From Fen-1362 sp049516395 (GTDB taxonomy: Bacteria > Planctomycetota > Phycisphaerae > Sedimentisphaerales > Anaerobacaceae): a stretch of 64,000 nucleotides of DNA. The first letter of the stretch is position 1. The number at the start of each line of letters is the position of its first letter. Below are positions 1 to 8,986 of the stretch, piece after piece. Made by a program: the position numbers and the translations under genes. The notes under the pieces are model-generated. The model did not search any database. It was not told the DNA's origin and saw only the letters and a list, made by a program, of their open reading frames with translations. Where the stretch lies: assembly GCA_049516395.1 (NCBI GenBank), contig JBEKTD010000003.1, positions 124,001 through 188,000 of the forward strand, read 5' to 3'.

Positions 1-14
1 AGTTTTTTTTATTG

Positions 15-42
15 TTGACATTTAGGCAATTTGCGTTACAAT
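15..42 (+). promoter_or_regulatory. Predicted sigma-70 promoter for first PEP-CTERM gene
   Basis: TTGACA at 15-20 and TACAAT at 37-42 are separated by 16 bases, a near-consensus housekeeping promoter. Transcription would start near 49, about 105 bases before the downstream start codon. Prediction from sequence only. Confidence 0.6.
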
Positions 43-154
43 TGCATAGTGGACTAGTTCTTTTTTAATGGGAAGGCCATGGATGAGGCCTTGGGTGATG
101 AATGCCCTCGATAATGGGCAAGAAATGTTTGTTTTAGTTGGGTGGAGGAAAATG

Positions 155-874
155 ATGGTGAAAAGCAAATCGAGTTTCCGCCTTGCCATATTACCTATAT
201 TGACACTGTTTTGTCTGAGTTCTGTGTCTTTTGCTGGTCCGATTTTGACGAATCCCACGTTGGTTTTCAAAATGACTGCGGATAAAACGTCCCTTATGCC
301 TGGCGAAACAACCAATGTGTACCTCTGGGCATGGATATATACTCCAGCCGGTATAGAGAAACCCAACAAAGGTCTGGATACGTGGCAGCTTGACCTTAGT
401 GTTGACAATACCAATGTAATCTCAATAACATCTTTGAATGTTCTGGCGCCTAATCCCAACACGTCATGGCCTGCATATCAGACATCTTCATTGAATAATC
501 CAGTTACCGGCGAGGTTCGACAAGTTGCTGTGTCACAGATTGTCACCGGTGCGCCCTCGTTGATTGGCGTAGGTGTGAACAATGATATCGATAATGCCGC
601 CAATTATTCCGAGATATGCAGCTTTACAATTAAAGCGGCCCTGAATCCTATGGCGTCTTCGGCGGCTTATAGCATTATGAATGAAGGCGCCGGCTGGTTC
701 GGCATCCTCGCCGACAGCGCCGGCACAACATTTGACAACAGTGATAATACTGCATACGGCGGCACATACTTTTATGCGGCGGGCTCCCAGCATGTCTTTA
801 CAATCAACCCTGAACCTGCCAGTATAGTTTTATTAGCGACTGCAGCGGCGTTCGCGTTGCGACGCCGAAAATAA
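155..874 (+). CDS. PEP-CTERM sorting domain secreted protein
   Basis: A secreted protein of about 239 residues with no recognisable catalytic motif. Hydrophobic residues about 8-25 of the chosen start form a signal peptide ending near SFA. The middle looks like a beta-rich, cohesin-like extracellular domain, with a 'DTWQLDLSVDNTNV' stretch (weak call). The C-terminus is a PEP-CTERM tail: NPEPAS, a hydrophobic helix, then RRRK; this is the signal that exosortases recognise. The frame is open upstream to 68, but GGAGG at 144-148 lies 6 bases before ATG155 (3 before ATG152), so 155 is preferred. A near-consensus promoter lies upstream. It heads a cluster of three such proteins, consistent with surface or exopolysaccharide-associated display. 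The specific function is unknown. Confidence 0.8.
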   Translation: MVKSKSSFRLAILPILTLFCLSSVSFAGPILTNPTLVFKMTADKTSLMPGETTNVYLWAWIYTPAGIEKPNKGLDTWQLDLSVDNTNVISITSLNVLAPNPNTSWPAYQTSSLNNPVTGEVRQVAVSQIVTGAPSLIGVGVNNDIDNAANYSEICSFTIKAALNPMASSAAYSIMNEGAGWFGILADSAGTTFDNSDNTAYGGTYFYAAGSQHVFTINPEPASIVLLATAAAFALRRRK

Positions 875-1008
875 TATAGTAATTGCTTTGGCTGGTTGCT
901 GTCTGTTGTCTTGATTTTAAGCATCAGCTCCTACACTCCAGTTAGCTGGCCGGGTTTTTGCCTTTGACCGCCGGATTGCGGTTTCCTGCGGTTGGAGGAG
1001 GAGAAGGG

Positions 1009-2892
1009 ATGCTGAGCAGGAGAAAACTCTTCGCAGGGCAGAGTGTGCCGGGAGGTACCTGTGGAGGGTTTATCATCTTTTTGGTGTTGCTGATTTCGTC
1101 TTACGCCTATGGCCAGTTGGGACCGCAGGATGTGGTTATTCTTGTAAACCAGAACAGCAACACAAGCCGGTATATCGCCAAAATGTATCGGCAGTATTAT
1201 CCTCAAATCACCGATTCGCAGGTGCTCAGTTTGTCAGGTCTTGCTGATTCCAGCGGTCCCTCAGCGACCCCGGCCGATGAAATCATAACGCGACAGCAGT
1301 ACAATCAGCTCATCGCCGGCCCATTACGGGCTTACCTGGCTGATTCCAACTATCCCAATCGAATCACACAGGTCAAAGTAATAATCACCACCGCCGGTAT
1401 GCCATATCGCATCCTGGACACTGTTTACTCTGATGCTGTCTATCCCGCCGGTTCAAATTATAACACGGTCATTAATCAGGAATCTTCCATTGATGCAGCG
1501 TCCGTCGAGTCCGAACTTACCTGCCTGTGGACCTGCGACTATGACGCCAACAGCTTCCCGCGCACTAATCGAATGGTTAACCCCTACCAGGGTTATCACA
1601 GTAGTATGACGCTGTTTCCGAGGTTGCCTCCGGGCACAAAGCAGTTCCGCTGGACAAATGCGATTTCCCTGCTGGCTCCGTTGGTTGAAAATCCGCAAAT
1701 GGAGGGAGTTATGCTTCCGCCTAAGCCGGGAAAACCGCCCACTTTCATAACCACGTATTACTATGGCACAGTTGACCGCAGATTTAATGTTGGAGATATG
1801 TATTTGACCGCCCGGCTTGATGGGCCAAAGATACAAGGCAAAAGTGCCGTTTTTGCTGTTAGAGTGATGCTCGAAAGAGCCAAAAGGGCCTCAAGTCCAT
1901 TATACGGTGTTAATCCGGCACAGGCAGTAGCTGTTTTTGACGATGCGCCCGGCCAAACCAAGAATTTCGACTACAACCGCACGTTCAATCTTACTTCCGG
2001 TGTGGAATACTGGGAATACAGCGATGTTGTCAACCAGCCGCCTAATGCCGACCAGTGCAGAGTCAGAGAGGACTATATCAATGGCTATATGATGCTGACG
2101 GACAGCGACCCCACCGAAGGAATCCTCAACATTGGCGGATTTCCGGTCTCAACCGGTACGGTGGGCGTGATGCTCGACCGGCGAAGCGCAGTTCGCACAT
2201 CCCAGACGGACTTGAACGACTATGCGACAGCCACTCCCGGCAGGGTCAACCCGCAGGGAATAATTCTGCTGGCAACCTACGGCACAAATGGCGATGAAGG
2301 TAATCCGCCTAATTATCTTTTAGCGGGCGGCCCGGGTGGCGGGCCGCTTTTTAACGTCGTAAACGGGGCTGTTTTCACCTCTATCGAAAGTTTTAACGGA
2401 GTAACGATGTTCTCTGATGTGAATACATCGCCGACTTCGCAGGGTAAATTAGTGGATTTCATATCCATGGGGGGCACGGCCGCCATCGGCCATAGTTTTG
2501 AACCACAGTCAGATGCCGCTATTGATAATGAATTTTTGTTTTATAACCTCCTCGCCGACACCACTGGCACCGGCAAGGCGGATTTGACCCTCGTCGAAGC
2601 CGCTTTCACTGCTATTCCTTATCTTAGCTGGTCGGAAGTCCTTATCGGAGACCCACTTATGAGAATCGCCTATGGACCGGGTGGACTTGCTTGGACGCCG
2701 AAGCAGGGCGATGCCAATCTTGACGGCATAATCAATTTTAAAGACGTACGGCTGCTTAACATGGCCCTTGGCGGCCAGTTAAACTCATCTGACCCTAACA
2801 CCTTTGACTTATATGACGACCGATGCGATTTTAATCAGGATGGCATTATAAATTTCAAGGATGTTCGGATTCTTAACCTGTTGCTCCAATAA
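1009..2892 (+). CDS. TIGR03790-like secreted protein with C-terminal dockerin
   Basis: The 627-residue protein starts at ATG1009, which has a GGAGGAGGAG ribosome site at 994-1003; the frame is open to 958 but those codons would precede the signal peptide. A hydrophobic stretch (GGFIIFLVLLISS) is a signal peptide. The body begins DVVILVNQNSNTS and looks like TIGR03790, a family reported to occur in genomes that carry exosortase; that match is from memory and unconfirmed. The last about 65 residues hold two copies of a D-x-N-x-DG-x-INFKDV repeat, the calcium-binding F-hand pair of type I dockerins. Dockerins bind cohesins, so the protein may be docked on a scaffold or cell-surface partner. Its place among PEP-CTERM proteins fits a joint role in surface protein display. 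The enzymatic role is unknown. Confidence 0.72.
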   Translation: MLSRRKLFAGQSVPGGTCGGFIIFLVLLISSYAYGQLGPQDVVILVNQNSNTSRYIAKMYRQYYPQITDSQVLSLSGLADSSGPSATPADEIITRQQYNQLIAGPLRAYLADSNYPNRITQVKVIITTAGMPYRILDTVYSDAVYPAGSNYNTVINQESSIDAASVESELTCLWTCDYDANSFPRTNRMVNPYQGYHSSMTLFPRLPPGTKQFRWTNAISLLAPLVENPQMEGVMLPPKPGKPPTFITTYYYGTVDRRFNVGDMYLTARLDGPKIQGKSAVFAVRVMLERAKRASSPLYGVNPAQAVAVFDDAPGQTKNFDYNRTFNLTSGVEYWEYSDVVNQPPNADQCRVREDYINGYMMLTDSDPTEGILNIGGFPVSTGTVGVMLDRRSAVRTSQTDLNDYATATPGRVNPQGIILLATYGTNGDEGNPPNYLLAGGPGGGPLFNVVNGAVFTSIESFNGVTMFSDVNTSPTSQGKLVDFISMGGTAAIGHSFEPQSDAAIDNEFLFYNLLADTTGTGKADLTLVEAAFTAIPYLSWSEVLIGDPLMRIAYGPGGLAWTPKQGDANLDGIINFKDVRLLNMALGGQLNSSDPNTFDLYDDRCDFNQDGIINFKDVRILNLLLQ

Positions 2893-2899
2893 AGAGCGA

Positions 2900-2926
2900 A
2901 AAATCCTTAAAAAATAGTAGGATTTT
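2900..2926 (+). terminator. Possible weak terminator
   Basis: AAAATCCT (2900-2907) and AGGATTTT (2919-2926) form an 8-bp stem with an 11-base A-rich loop just after the dockerin gene. The stem is AT-rich and no long T run follows, so termination would be weak. Confidence 0.3.
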
Positions 2927-2928
2927 AC

Positions 2929-2957
2929 TTGACAAGCGGAAAACTACCCGTTAGTCT
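2929..2957 (+). promoter_or_regulatory. Possible promoter for PEP-CTERM pair
   Basis: A perfect -35 box TTGACA (2929-2934) is followed after 17 bases by TAGTCT, which matches four of six -10 positions. It would drive the two PEP-CTERM genes at 3042 and 3840. Confidence 0.35.
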
Positions 2958-3041
2958 TATAACAATTGAAATGCTGCCACCAGGGATGGTTGTGGCACAC
3001 GGAAGAGAGTGATAATGCAAGAAGAAGTGAGGAGGCAGAGA

Positions 3042-3770
3042 ATGAGACACGCTAAAGCCGCGCTGTTGACGGTTGCGCTGGTAGTATTTGTTTTCGCAGG
3101 CGCTTCGTTCGCCGCGATTATTCAGGACATCGGGGGCACTCTTACAGGGACTGATTGGTACTACGGCAGCGGCCACTACTTTAAACCCAATTCTGCGGGT
3201 GGGACAAGCAACACACAGATTGATACACTGGCATTTACCTCCCAGGGCCAGACCGATCCGGATTACTATATGTTCTATGGCGATTTTGCTATGGGGCAAT
3301 CAAATCTGTTGCAGGATAAATCAAGCGGAGGGCTTGCAGACGGTATCTTTGCTTCAGGCGCTACATTGACTATCAATGGCGATTTGTATGCGAATGATTT
3401 TTCCTCCATAGGCGCCACCGGCGACCTTATAACAGCCGTAGTGACGTCCCAGTGGGAACTCAGGGAGATGCCTCCGGAATCGCAAGCCCCGGCAAACACA
3501 GTCATTGGTCGGGCATTCTTTCACATAACCGGCGGCGCATTGTCAAATTCGTCCCTCAATGATGCTGGTTTGTCTATGGGCGATTTTTACATAGATTTCA
3601 CGTTTGAAGGTTGCACGCCCAACGTAACTGATTTTTCCAACTCTCTGGGTAGTTCGATTTATAATTGCGCCCATCCGACGATTCAATTCGGTTTTGGTGT
3701 TGTTCCTGAACCGGCTTCCATCGCCATTTTGGGGCTTGGAGGATTGGCTTTAATTCGCAGAAGAAGGTAA
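3042..3770 (+). CDS. PEP-CTERM sorting domain secreted protein
   Basis: A 242-residue secreted protein beginning MRHAKAALLTV with a clear signal peptide cleaved after about GASFA. The start is fixed by GGAGG at 3031-3035, 6 bases before ATG3042; the frame is open to a GTG at 3009 but that would bury the signal. The centre has no motif I recognise. The tail VPEPASIAILGLGG...RRRR is a textbook PEP-CTERM sorting signal: the PEP motif, a hydrophobic helix and an arginine cluster. It is followed 69 bases later by another PEP-CTERM gene and is probably co-transcribed with it. Expected fate: export, exosortase processing and surface or matrix association. Specific function unknown. Confidence 0.8.
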   Translation: MRHAKAALLTVALVVFVFAGASFAAIIQDIGGTLTGTDWYYGSGHYFKPNSAGGTSNTQIDTLAFTSQGQTDPDYYMFYGDFAMGQSNLLQDKSSGGLADGIFASGATLTINGDLYANDFSSIGATGDLITAVVTSQWELREMPPESQAPANTVIGRAFFHITGGALSNSSLNDAGLSMGDFYIDFTFEGCTPNVTDFSNSLGSSIYNCAHPTIQFGFGVVPEPASIAILGLGGLALIRRRR

Positions 3771-3839
3771 ACATATCCCCGATACGTGTCAGGGATTTTA
3801 AGAAGAAGGGTGATAATTTTGTTGAAAGAGGAGAGCGTG

Positions 3840-4526
3840 ATGAGTAAACATGTAATTGTATTATTGTTTTTAGTTCTTGTAATAACTGTCCCGGCGAGCG
3901 CTGCACCTGCTCCGACTTCGGTTCAATCAATGGACGTCGAGGTTTCTGAGATAGACAACCTCGCCGTTCACTCCAGCTATAACGCCGCAACCCACCAGCT
4001 TACCTGGTCAAATGGCGGCGTTGCGACATTGTATTACGAGACGGGAAATACTAAATTCCGTGTCAATGTTGATGCCACGTTTGACAGCATGACCGACACC
4101 AGTTTGAACGGTCTGGCCTCCGCGACATTTTCGAGTGGTAGTTTTACCGTAAATTTCTATGCTATGACTGATACGTCAAAAACCACTTCTCTTGGGAGTA
4201 CAGCCGGACAGTTTTGGCCCGGCTGGACGTATAAAGAAGGCGAAATACTGGAAAACCCGAGCAAGCTGTATGGTTCTGTCCCTATGGAGCTTATTTCCTG
4301 GTCTCTCCCCGGCTATGCCTGGTCCGAAGGACTCTGGGCTGAGGGCGGCCTGACGGCTACCACGACCAATATTAGCCCGACCAATATCAGTGATTACCAG
4401 TCCAACTGGTCGTCCAGTAACACAGTAGTAAAACTGCTGGCCGATGAGACCGGTATTCCTGAGCCGGCGACGATGTGCCTGTTTGGTCTTGGTGCAGCTC
4501 TGATTTCAAGAAGAAAACGGTCATAA
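3840..4526 (+). CDS. PEP-CTERM sorting domain secreted protein
   Basis: A 228-residue secreted protein; MSKHVIVLLFLVLVITVPASA is a signal peptide with an Ala-x-Ala-type cleavage site. The start is supported by an AGGAGAG ribosome site ending 3 to 4 bases upstream; the frame is open further upstream to 3786 but without a better site. The mature part is rich in Thr, Ser and Asn and has no motif I recognise. The C-terminus IPEPATMCLFGLGAAL followed by RRKR is a PEP-CTERM signal. It is the last gene of the secreted-protein cluster: a perfect 15-bp terminator hairpin lies 60 bases downstream. Function unknown. Confidence 0.8.
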   Translation: MSKHVIVLLFLVLVITVPASAAPAPTSVQSMDVEVSEIDNLAVHSSYNAATHQLTWSNGGVATLYYETGNTKFRVNVDATFDSMTDTSLNGLASATFSSGSFTVNFYAMTDTSKTTSLGSTAGQFWPGWTYKEGEILENPSKLYGSVPMELISWSLPGYAWSEGLWAEGGLTATTTNISPTNISDYQSNWSSSNTVVKLLADETGIPEPATMCLFGLGAALISRRKRS

Positions 4527-4585
4527 TAACCGTTATCGGTGGTGTGCGACATATTGTCGCGTGCGCCGTTAATCAATATATGTCA

Positions 4586-4630
4586 GAGGAACAACCCCGG
4601 CTCGCCGGGGTTGTTCCTCGTTTCTTTTAT
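4586..4630 (+). terminator. Strong intrinsic terminator
   Basis: A perfect 15-bp stem (4586-4600 with 4605-4619) closes on a CTCG tetraloop and is followed by GTTTCTTTTA. It sits between the convergent PEP-CTERM gene and dapF and terminates mainly the plus-strand cluster. Confidence 0.9.
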
Positions 4631-4647
4631 TGCTTCCCTGTGGGGTA

Positions 4648-5523
4648 TTACTTTGCAGGCCACTCGCCGGTAAAGACCTCTACGGCAGGCCCGGTCATAT
4701 AGACGCAGTTGTCCTCGGTTGACCAGTTCAATTGCAGTTGTCCGCCGGGCAATTGGGCGGTTGATGACCTGCCGCATCGGCCTGTTACAGCAGCGGCGAC
4801 AGCGCAGGCGCAGGCGCCGGTTCCGCAGGCAAGCGTTATCCCGCTGCCTCGCTCCCAGGTTCGCATTGTAAACTCATTTTGATTCCTGACCTGCACAAAA
4901 TGCACGTTTGTTCTTTTGGGGAACAAATTATGATTCTCAATCTCCGGGCCGATTACGTCAAGCTCGACCGCAGCGACTTCATCGCAGAAAAATATCACGT
5001 GCGGATTTCCCATTGAAACGCAGGTCATAGGCAATTTTTCCCCGGCGACCTCGATTTTGTGTTCGATAACCCTTTCGCCGGCCAGTTTCACGGGTATATC
5101 TTTTGGCCTGAATCTCGGCTCGCCCATATTAACGCAGACCTTCTGCACGATTTTATCTCGCAAAGCCAGACCGACGGTCAGTATGCCGGCGCCGGTTTCG
5201 ATTTTGAGCGACGCCGGATATTTTGTCCCGTTGCCCATCGCAACAGGCCCGCGGGCTTTGGCAAGTTTTCTTTCATAGACGTATTTCGCGACGCAGCGGA
5301 TTCCGTTGCCGCACATTTCCGCTTCCGAGCCGTCGGCGTTAAAGATTCGCATTCGGGTGTCTGCTTTTTTGGATGGGCAAATCAGAATCAGGCCGTCAGA
5401 CCCGATGCCTAAGTGCCTGTCGCTTATTTCTCTTGCGATTTTGGCGGGATTCGTTACTCGCTCATGGAAGCAATCCACGAAGACGTAGTCATTGCCGATA
5501 CCGTGCATTTTCGTAAATTTCAT
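4648..5523 (-). CDS. dapF: Diaminopimelate epimerase DapF
   Basis: It interconverts LL- and meso-diaminopimelate, the step that supplies lysine and the peptidoglycan cross-link residue. The 291-residue length is normal for the family. Both catalytic cysteines are visible: Cys71 in EMCGNGIRC and the second in ACGTGACAC near residue 223, the thiol pair that acts as base and acid. The N-terminal MKFTKMHGIGNDYV matches the family start; the frame is open 9 codons further but the family start and a GAGGCG ribosome site favour 5523. The last segment after ACGTGACAC carries the usual C-terminal domain strand. It is transcribed in the same direction as the lptD-like gene 150 bases upstream, so the two may share a transcript. 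Presence implies a DAP-type cell wall or at least lysine synthesis. Confidence 0.95.
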   Translation of the reverse strand: MKFTKMHGIGNDYVFVDCFHERVTNPAKIAREISDRHLGIGSDGLILICPSKKADTRMRIFNADGSEAEMCGNGIRCVAKYVYERKLAKARGPVAMGNGTKYPASLKIETGAGILTVGLALRDKIVQKVCVNMGEPRFRPKDIPVKLAGERVIEHKIEVAGEKLPMTCVSMGNPHVIFFCDEVAAVELDVIGPEIENHNLFPKRTNVHFVQVRNQNEFTMRTWERGSGITLACGTGACACAVAAAVTGRCGRSSTAQLPGGQLQLNWSTEDNCVYMTGPAVEVFTGEWPAK

Positions 5524-5674
5524 ATTTTGTCGCCTCATATCACCCGCCATTATACCTCAAATAATCTTGCCGGCAAAGTGGTTAGTGCGTGGAGTTTTTA
5601 CACTCGGTGATAAAGGTTTGTTCGCCCGAACTTACCCGTTTTGGTCGGTTGGCTTATGCGTCCCGAAATCATAG

Positions 5675-8600
5675 TTACTGCCCGCCGGGGCCGCTTAAGC
5701 TGGAGTATCGTCTGCTGCCTGATACTAATTCCGGCACGCCTTCCGGCCAGATGTTAAACATAATCGACCGGTTGTCGAGCGACGCGTCCGTGCTGGCCGA
5801 TATCGACCAGTACATCCGGTGATAACGCCTGATGAGCGTTATTTCACTTTCAACGTTTGCCCTGTATTCGAAATCATACTGCTGCGAAAAAACAACGGTG
5901 TATCGCGAGTCGAGGGCATAGCTTACCGCGCACACAAAGGCGTTGGAACCGTGCTCGTTCAGCACTTGGATGTCACGCAGGTACCTGGTGCCGATGTAAT
6001 AGCTCAGGTCGGGCGATCTCGTCCGCGAAAACCCGATATCGAACTGTTCAACCCTCTCGCTGTGAATGTCATAATACCCGCTGCTCAATAACGCCGTGGT
6101 GTCGCTTATCTGCCACATATAGTCGGTATCGAAGTAATCTCTCGCCGGCCCGTATGTCTCGAATTTCTTAAGTCCCTCGCCGAGGTCGCCGTTCAATATC
6201 CCCGGCGCAGCTAACGTCCGCAGCGGCGTCATAGGATTATTCCATAAATATCTGTATGGCCCCGAATCGGACGTCCTCTTGTCGTCGTCCGCGAACCATG
6301 TCATGCCCATATTCAGCCGCATCCAGTCCACAATATGTTCATCGGGACCGCGTTTTGTCTGCAATAATTGTGTCAGCTCTACCTGTGCCGTATTGTGCTG
6401 CTTGACTGTCGTGTCGCTTACCCCGTAAATCGAAGTGGTCACACCGGGCGTTACGATGTGTCGCAATCCGCTTAAGTCCCACAATCGGCTATTGACGTCG
6501 GGATATATTTTCCAGAACTCGGTTGAGCTGCGTACTCCGAGTTCGCCGATTCCGACGGTTTTCTCACCGACGCTGCCGGTGTCGCTGCCATCGACCCTTG
6601 ACCTGTCAAACCCGCTGCGTCCGTCATAGCCAACCGTTCCCGCGGCAAACGGCACTACTTTTACCGTTTTATCGGCCCACATCGGCAAATCAACCTCGGT
6701 CCGATGCGTACCAAACCCAAAATTATCCTCATCCATTACCGTTGTATGGTCCTTGCCTATTTCTTGTCTATAGCGTCCGCCATAAGTATCGCTGTACAGC
6801 GTCATCTTGTCGTCGAAAATCGACTGGCCCGTCAGGTGATATTCGCCTGTCGGCGCCTCATCCAATTCGTCGGCGAAATCATTAATCCGTCCCTTGGCCA
6901 AAAACGCAAGACCCCAGTTGTCTTCGATTCTTTTGAGATGTATATACGTTTCGCGGTCGGGGCCGGTGTTATACTCGCGCCTGCGGTAACTTTCGAGGAA
7001 GTTTTCATCCGATTCGTAATCGATGCCCATCGTAACCTGCCAGTTATACGGCATAAATTCCCGGTCAACCCAGCTGAATCTTCCCCGCAAATCTTCCGGC
7101 GGCTTGAGGTTTCGCCTGAAGGCAACCCGTCCCAATCGGTCTTCGCCCCTGTCGTCGATTAAATAGCTCGTGATTTTCCCCAGCCGTTCATCCTGCTGGT
7201 AATCCACATCCATTCCCGTGCCGACGCCGCGTTTGCTGAGGTAATCCAAATCGAATGTTCCATCGGTTCCATCCGGCTCGCGCAAACCGAGAAGACGAGA
7301 TAAAAACCATCGCGACTCTATCGTTGTGCCCCAGATATTGTCGTTGCCGATGCGCAAACTTTTGAGGGGCGTGTCCGGCCTTTCGAGATTGCTCCGCATA
7401 TATGGCCAATAAAATACTGTCGTATCATAAGCTTTCAGCCGGATATCCCGCATCTGCGCATCGTAGCCGCTGTCTTTGGGCTGGCCCGCCTGCTGGTCTA
7501 TTGTTGTCGTATCGGTAATGATGATGTTCGACACATCGAGCGAGACCTGGGGCGTCGCGAACTCGCTGCTTGTTATGACCACGTTGTCGGCAGTGAATTC
7601 GCCCTCCGCCACTTGCCTGATTTTGGCGGCCCTGACATATATAGGTACCCCGCGCTCGACATCGAATGTTCGCATCGTCGCGTTGATTGCAAGACCTCTT
7701 TTGTTCTCAAAATCGTAATACATCTCGTCGGCTCGTATCGTGCGCAGCCCCTCGGTCATAACTACGTCGCCGCGGACGTAAATTGCTTTAATCGCCCCTT
7801 TTGCCCCGATGTCCTTTACCCCGCCTGATTCTTCGCCCGCGCCGGTTTTTTCGCCGGCGTAAAATACAACCGCGTTGTCCGCCTGCATTTCCAGCAATCG
7901 GCCTTGCTGGTCCTGTTTTTGCCACAGGTAAAATCGCCCGATTACCGTCGCTAATTCCTCGGTCTTTGATGAACCGTCCGCGGTGGGCGATGTCGCACTA
8001 CCCCATTCGATATTCGGCTCCTGCTCGCCGGCCGGCGCCAAATTTACGGGGTATCGTATTTTTACCTGCTGCGGGATATTCTCAACGGGCGACTGCGGTT
8101 TTTTGGCGGGGCCAAAAAGCTGGTCAATGAATCCAAATGCCCCAAAGCCCTGTTGGCCCTGTGCGGCAGTCGCTGCCTGTGGTTTGGCAGCAGGGCGATT
8201 CGCCTTGGCGGCCAACGCGACTGTCACCGGCGAAACCGCAGCACATTCATTCGCGAAATTTTTATATGTTTTGGCGGTCGTGGTGAACGCATAGTTGTAA
8301 AATTCTCCGCCCCGGACGTTTGCCTGCTCAATTTTCTTTGCCGTGACGAATACTTCGCCGGTCGCCTCGAAACGGATAACCATTGATTTACCTTGTGGTG
8401 AGCCTGTCGAACCACCATTTTCGATTGTTTCCCAGTTAAGCCCGACTATGCGGGTGCCGTTGCCTTTTTTCGCGGAGATACTGCCCGAGACGCAGCACCA
8501 GACGCTGATTTTTTTGCTTTGGGGGTTTCTCTTCACCCAGACGACTGCCTTTTCGCCCGCGAACGTATCCGCGCCTGCCGCAATCGAGACCTTTCCATTG

Positions 8601-8776
8601 ATGACAATAACATCCGTGCCGTTGGCGTCGTGATAACTGGTTAATTCGTTGGCGGTGATTTGAACGTCGCGTTCGGCGAAGGCCTTGGCCAGTGTGTTAT
8701 CCATCGCGTATGCCGAACCGGCCGGCACACACAGTGCAATCGCAATCAAAATCAGTTTTGATGTCTTTGCGCTCAT
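5675..8776 (-). CDS. lptD: LptD/OstA-like outer-membrane assembly protein
   Basis: A 1033-residue exported protein: residues 1-24 are a signal peptide ending SAYA. Residues about 30-440 contain OstA-like repeated beta strands (for example ITANELTSYHD and TIRADEMYYDFENKRG), as in the jellyroll of LptD/LptA. Residues about 450-1010 look like the LptD beta-barrel, with alternating strands and the signatures LSKRGVGTGMDVDY and DDRGEDRLGR. LptD inserts lipopolysaccharide into the outer leaflet of the outer membrane. Longer than E. coli LptD (about 780 residues), mainly in the N-terminal half. The ATG at 8776 has a GAGG site 3 bases upstream. An in-frame dispersed repeat lies at 8391-8416. Family assignment is good; lipopolysaccharide transport itself is inferred. 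The presence of the gene supports a diderm envelope. Confidence 0.75.
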   Translation of the reverse strand: MSAKTSKLILIAIALCVPAGSAYAMDNTLAKAFAERDVQITANELTSYHDANGTDVIVINGKVSIAAGADTFAGEKAVVWVKRNPQSKKISVWCCVSGSISAKKGNGTRIVGLNWETIENGGSTGSPQGKSMVIRFEATGEVFVTAKKIEQANVRGGEFYNYAFTTTAKTYKNFANECAAVSPVTVALAAKANRPAAKPQAATAAQGQQGFGAFGFIDQLFGPAKKPQSPVENIPQQVKIRYPVNLAPAGEQEPNIEWGSATSPTADGSSKTEELATVIGRFYLWQKQDQQGRLLEMQADNAVVFYAGEKTGAGEESGGVKDIGAKGAIKAIYVRGDVVMTEGLRTIRADEMYYDFENKRGLAINATMRTFDVERGVPIYVRAAKIRQVAEGEFTADNVVITSSEFATPQVSLDVSNIIITDTTTIDQQAGQPKDSGYDAQMRDIRLKAYDTTVFYWPYMRSNLERPDTPLKSLRIGNDNIWGTTIESRWFLSRLLGLREPDGTDGTFDLDYLSKRGVGTGMDVDYQQDERLGKITSYLIDDRGEDRLGRVAFRRNLKPPEDLRGRFSWVDREFMPYNWQVTMGIDYESDENFLESYRRREYNTGPDRETYIHLKRIEDNWGLAFLAKGRINDFADELDEAPTGEYHLTGQSIFDDKMTLYSDTYGGRYRQEIGKDHTTVMDEDNFGFGTHRTEVDLPMWADKTVKVVPFAAGTVGYDGRSGFDRSRVDGSDTGSVGEKTVGIGELGVRSSTEFWKIYPDVNSRLWDLSGLRHIVTPGVTTSIYGVSDTTVKQHNTAQVELTQLLQTKRGPDEHIVDWMRLNMGMTWFADDDKRTSDSGPYRYLWNNPMTPLRTLAAPGILNGDLGEGLKKFETYGPARDYFDTDYMWQISDTTALLSSGYYDIHSERVEQFDIGFSRTRSPDLSYYIGTRYLRDIQVLNEHGSNAFVCAVSYALDSRYTVVFSQQYDFEYRANVESEITLIRRYHRMYWSISASTDASLDNRSIMFNIWPEGVPELVSGSRRYSSLSGPGGQ
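8391..8416. repeat. Family-1 hairpin repeat inserted in lptD-like gene
   Basis: Read on the coding strand, GTGGTTCGACAGGCTCACCA closes on a GTGGT/ACCAC stem and matches the TTCGACA-GCTCA core of repeats at 8883, 30588 and 56369. It adds about eight residues (GGSTGSPQG) near residue 121 without breaking the frame. Confidence 0.6.
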
Positions 8777-8882
8777 ATCCTCAATGATTATTCACTACGG
8801 CCATCCTGACCGGCATTTTTGACAAGATTATACCTAACCGCAACCCTAATACCAGTGTAAATCCGGCCAAATAAGTGGGCAG

Positions 8883-8906
8883 CCCTTCGACACTGCTCAG
8901 GACAGG
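8883..8906. repeat. Family-1 hairpin repeat, intergenic copy
   Basis: CCCTTCGACACTGCTCAGGA followed by CAGG. The inverted copy at 30588-30609 (CCTTCGACAAGCTCAGGACA read on the minus strand) differs by only a few bases. The stem is CCT/AGG. It lies in the gap between the lptD-like gene and the HNH gene. Confidence 0.65.
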
Positions 8907-8912
8907 TGGATA

Positions 8913-8986
8913 GCGAACAGCGGACAGTTAGGACACAAGACCACAGACCCAAGACGCAAGACAGAAGACGGAGGACTGAGGACCCG
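8913..8986. repeat. Heptanucleotide array, RGACNNA type
   Basis: Two units (GCGAACA, GCGGACA) are followed from 8931 by eight consecutive 7-base units of the form RGACNNA: GGACACA, AGACCAC, AGACCCA, AGACGCA, AGACAGA, AGACGGA, GGACTGA, GGACCCG. The period is exact while the variable positions drift. It runs directly into the hairpin at 8983. Confidence 0.8.

Noticed and set aside
4475..4702. Plus-strand frame across the PEP-CTERM gene end and terminator
   Set aside because: It runs through the 15-bp terminator hairpin into dapF and shows no protein character.
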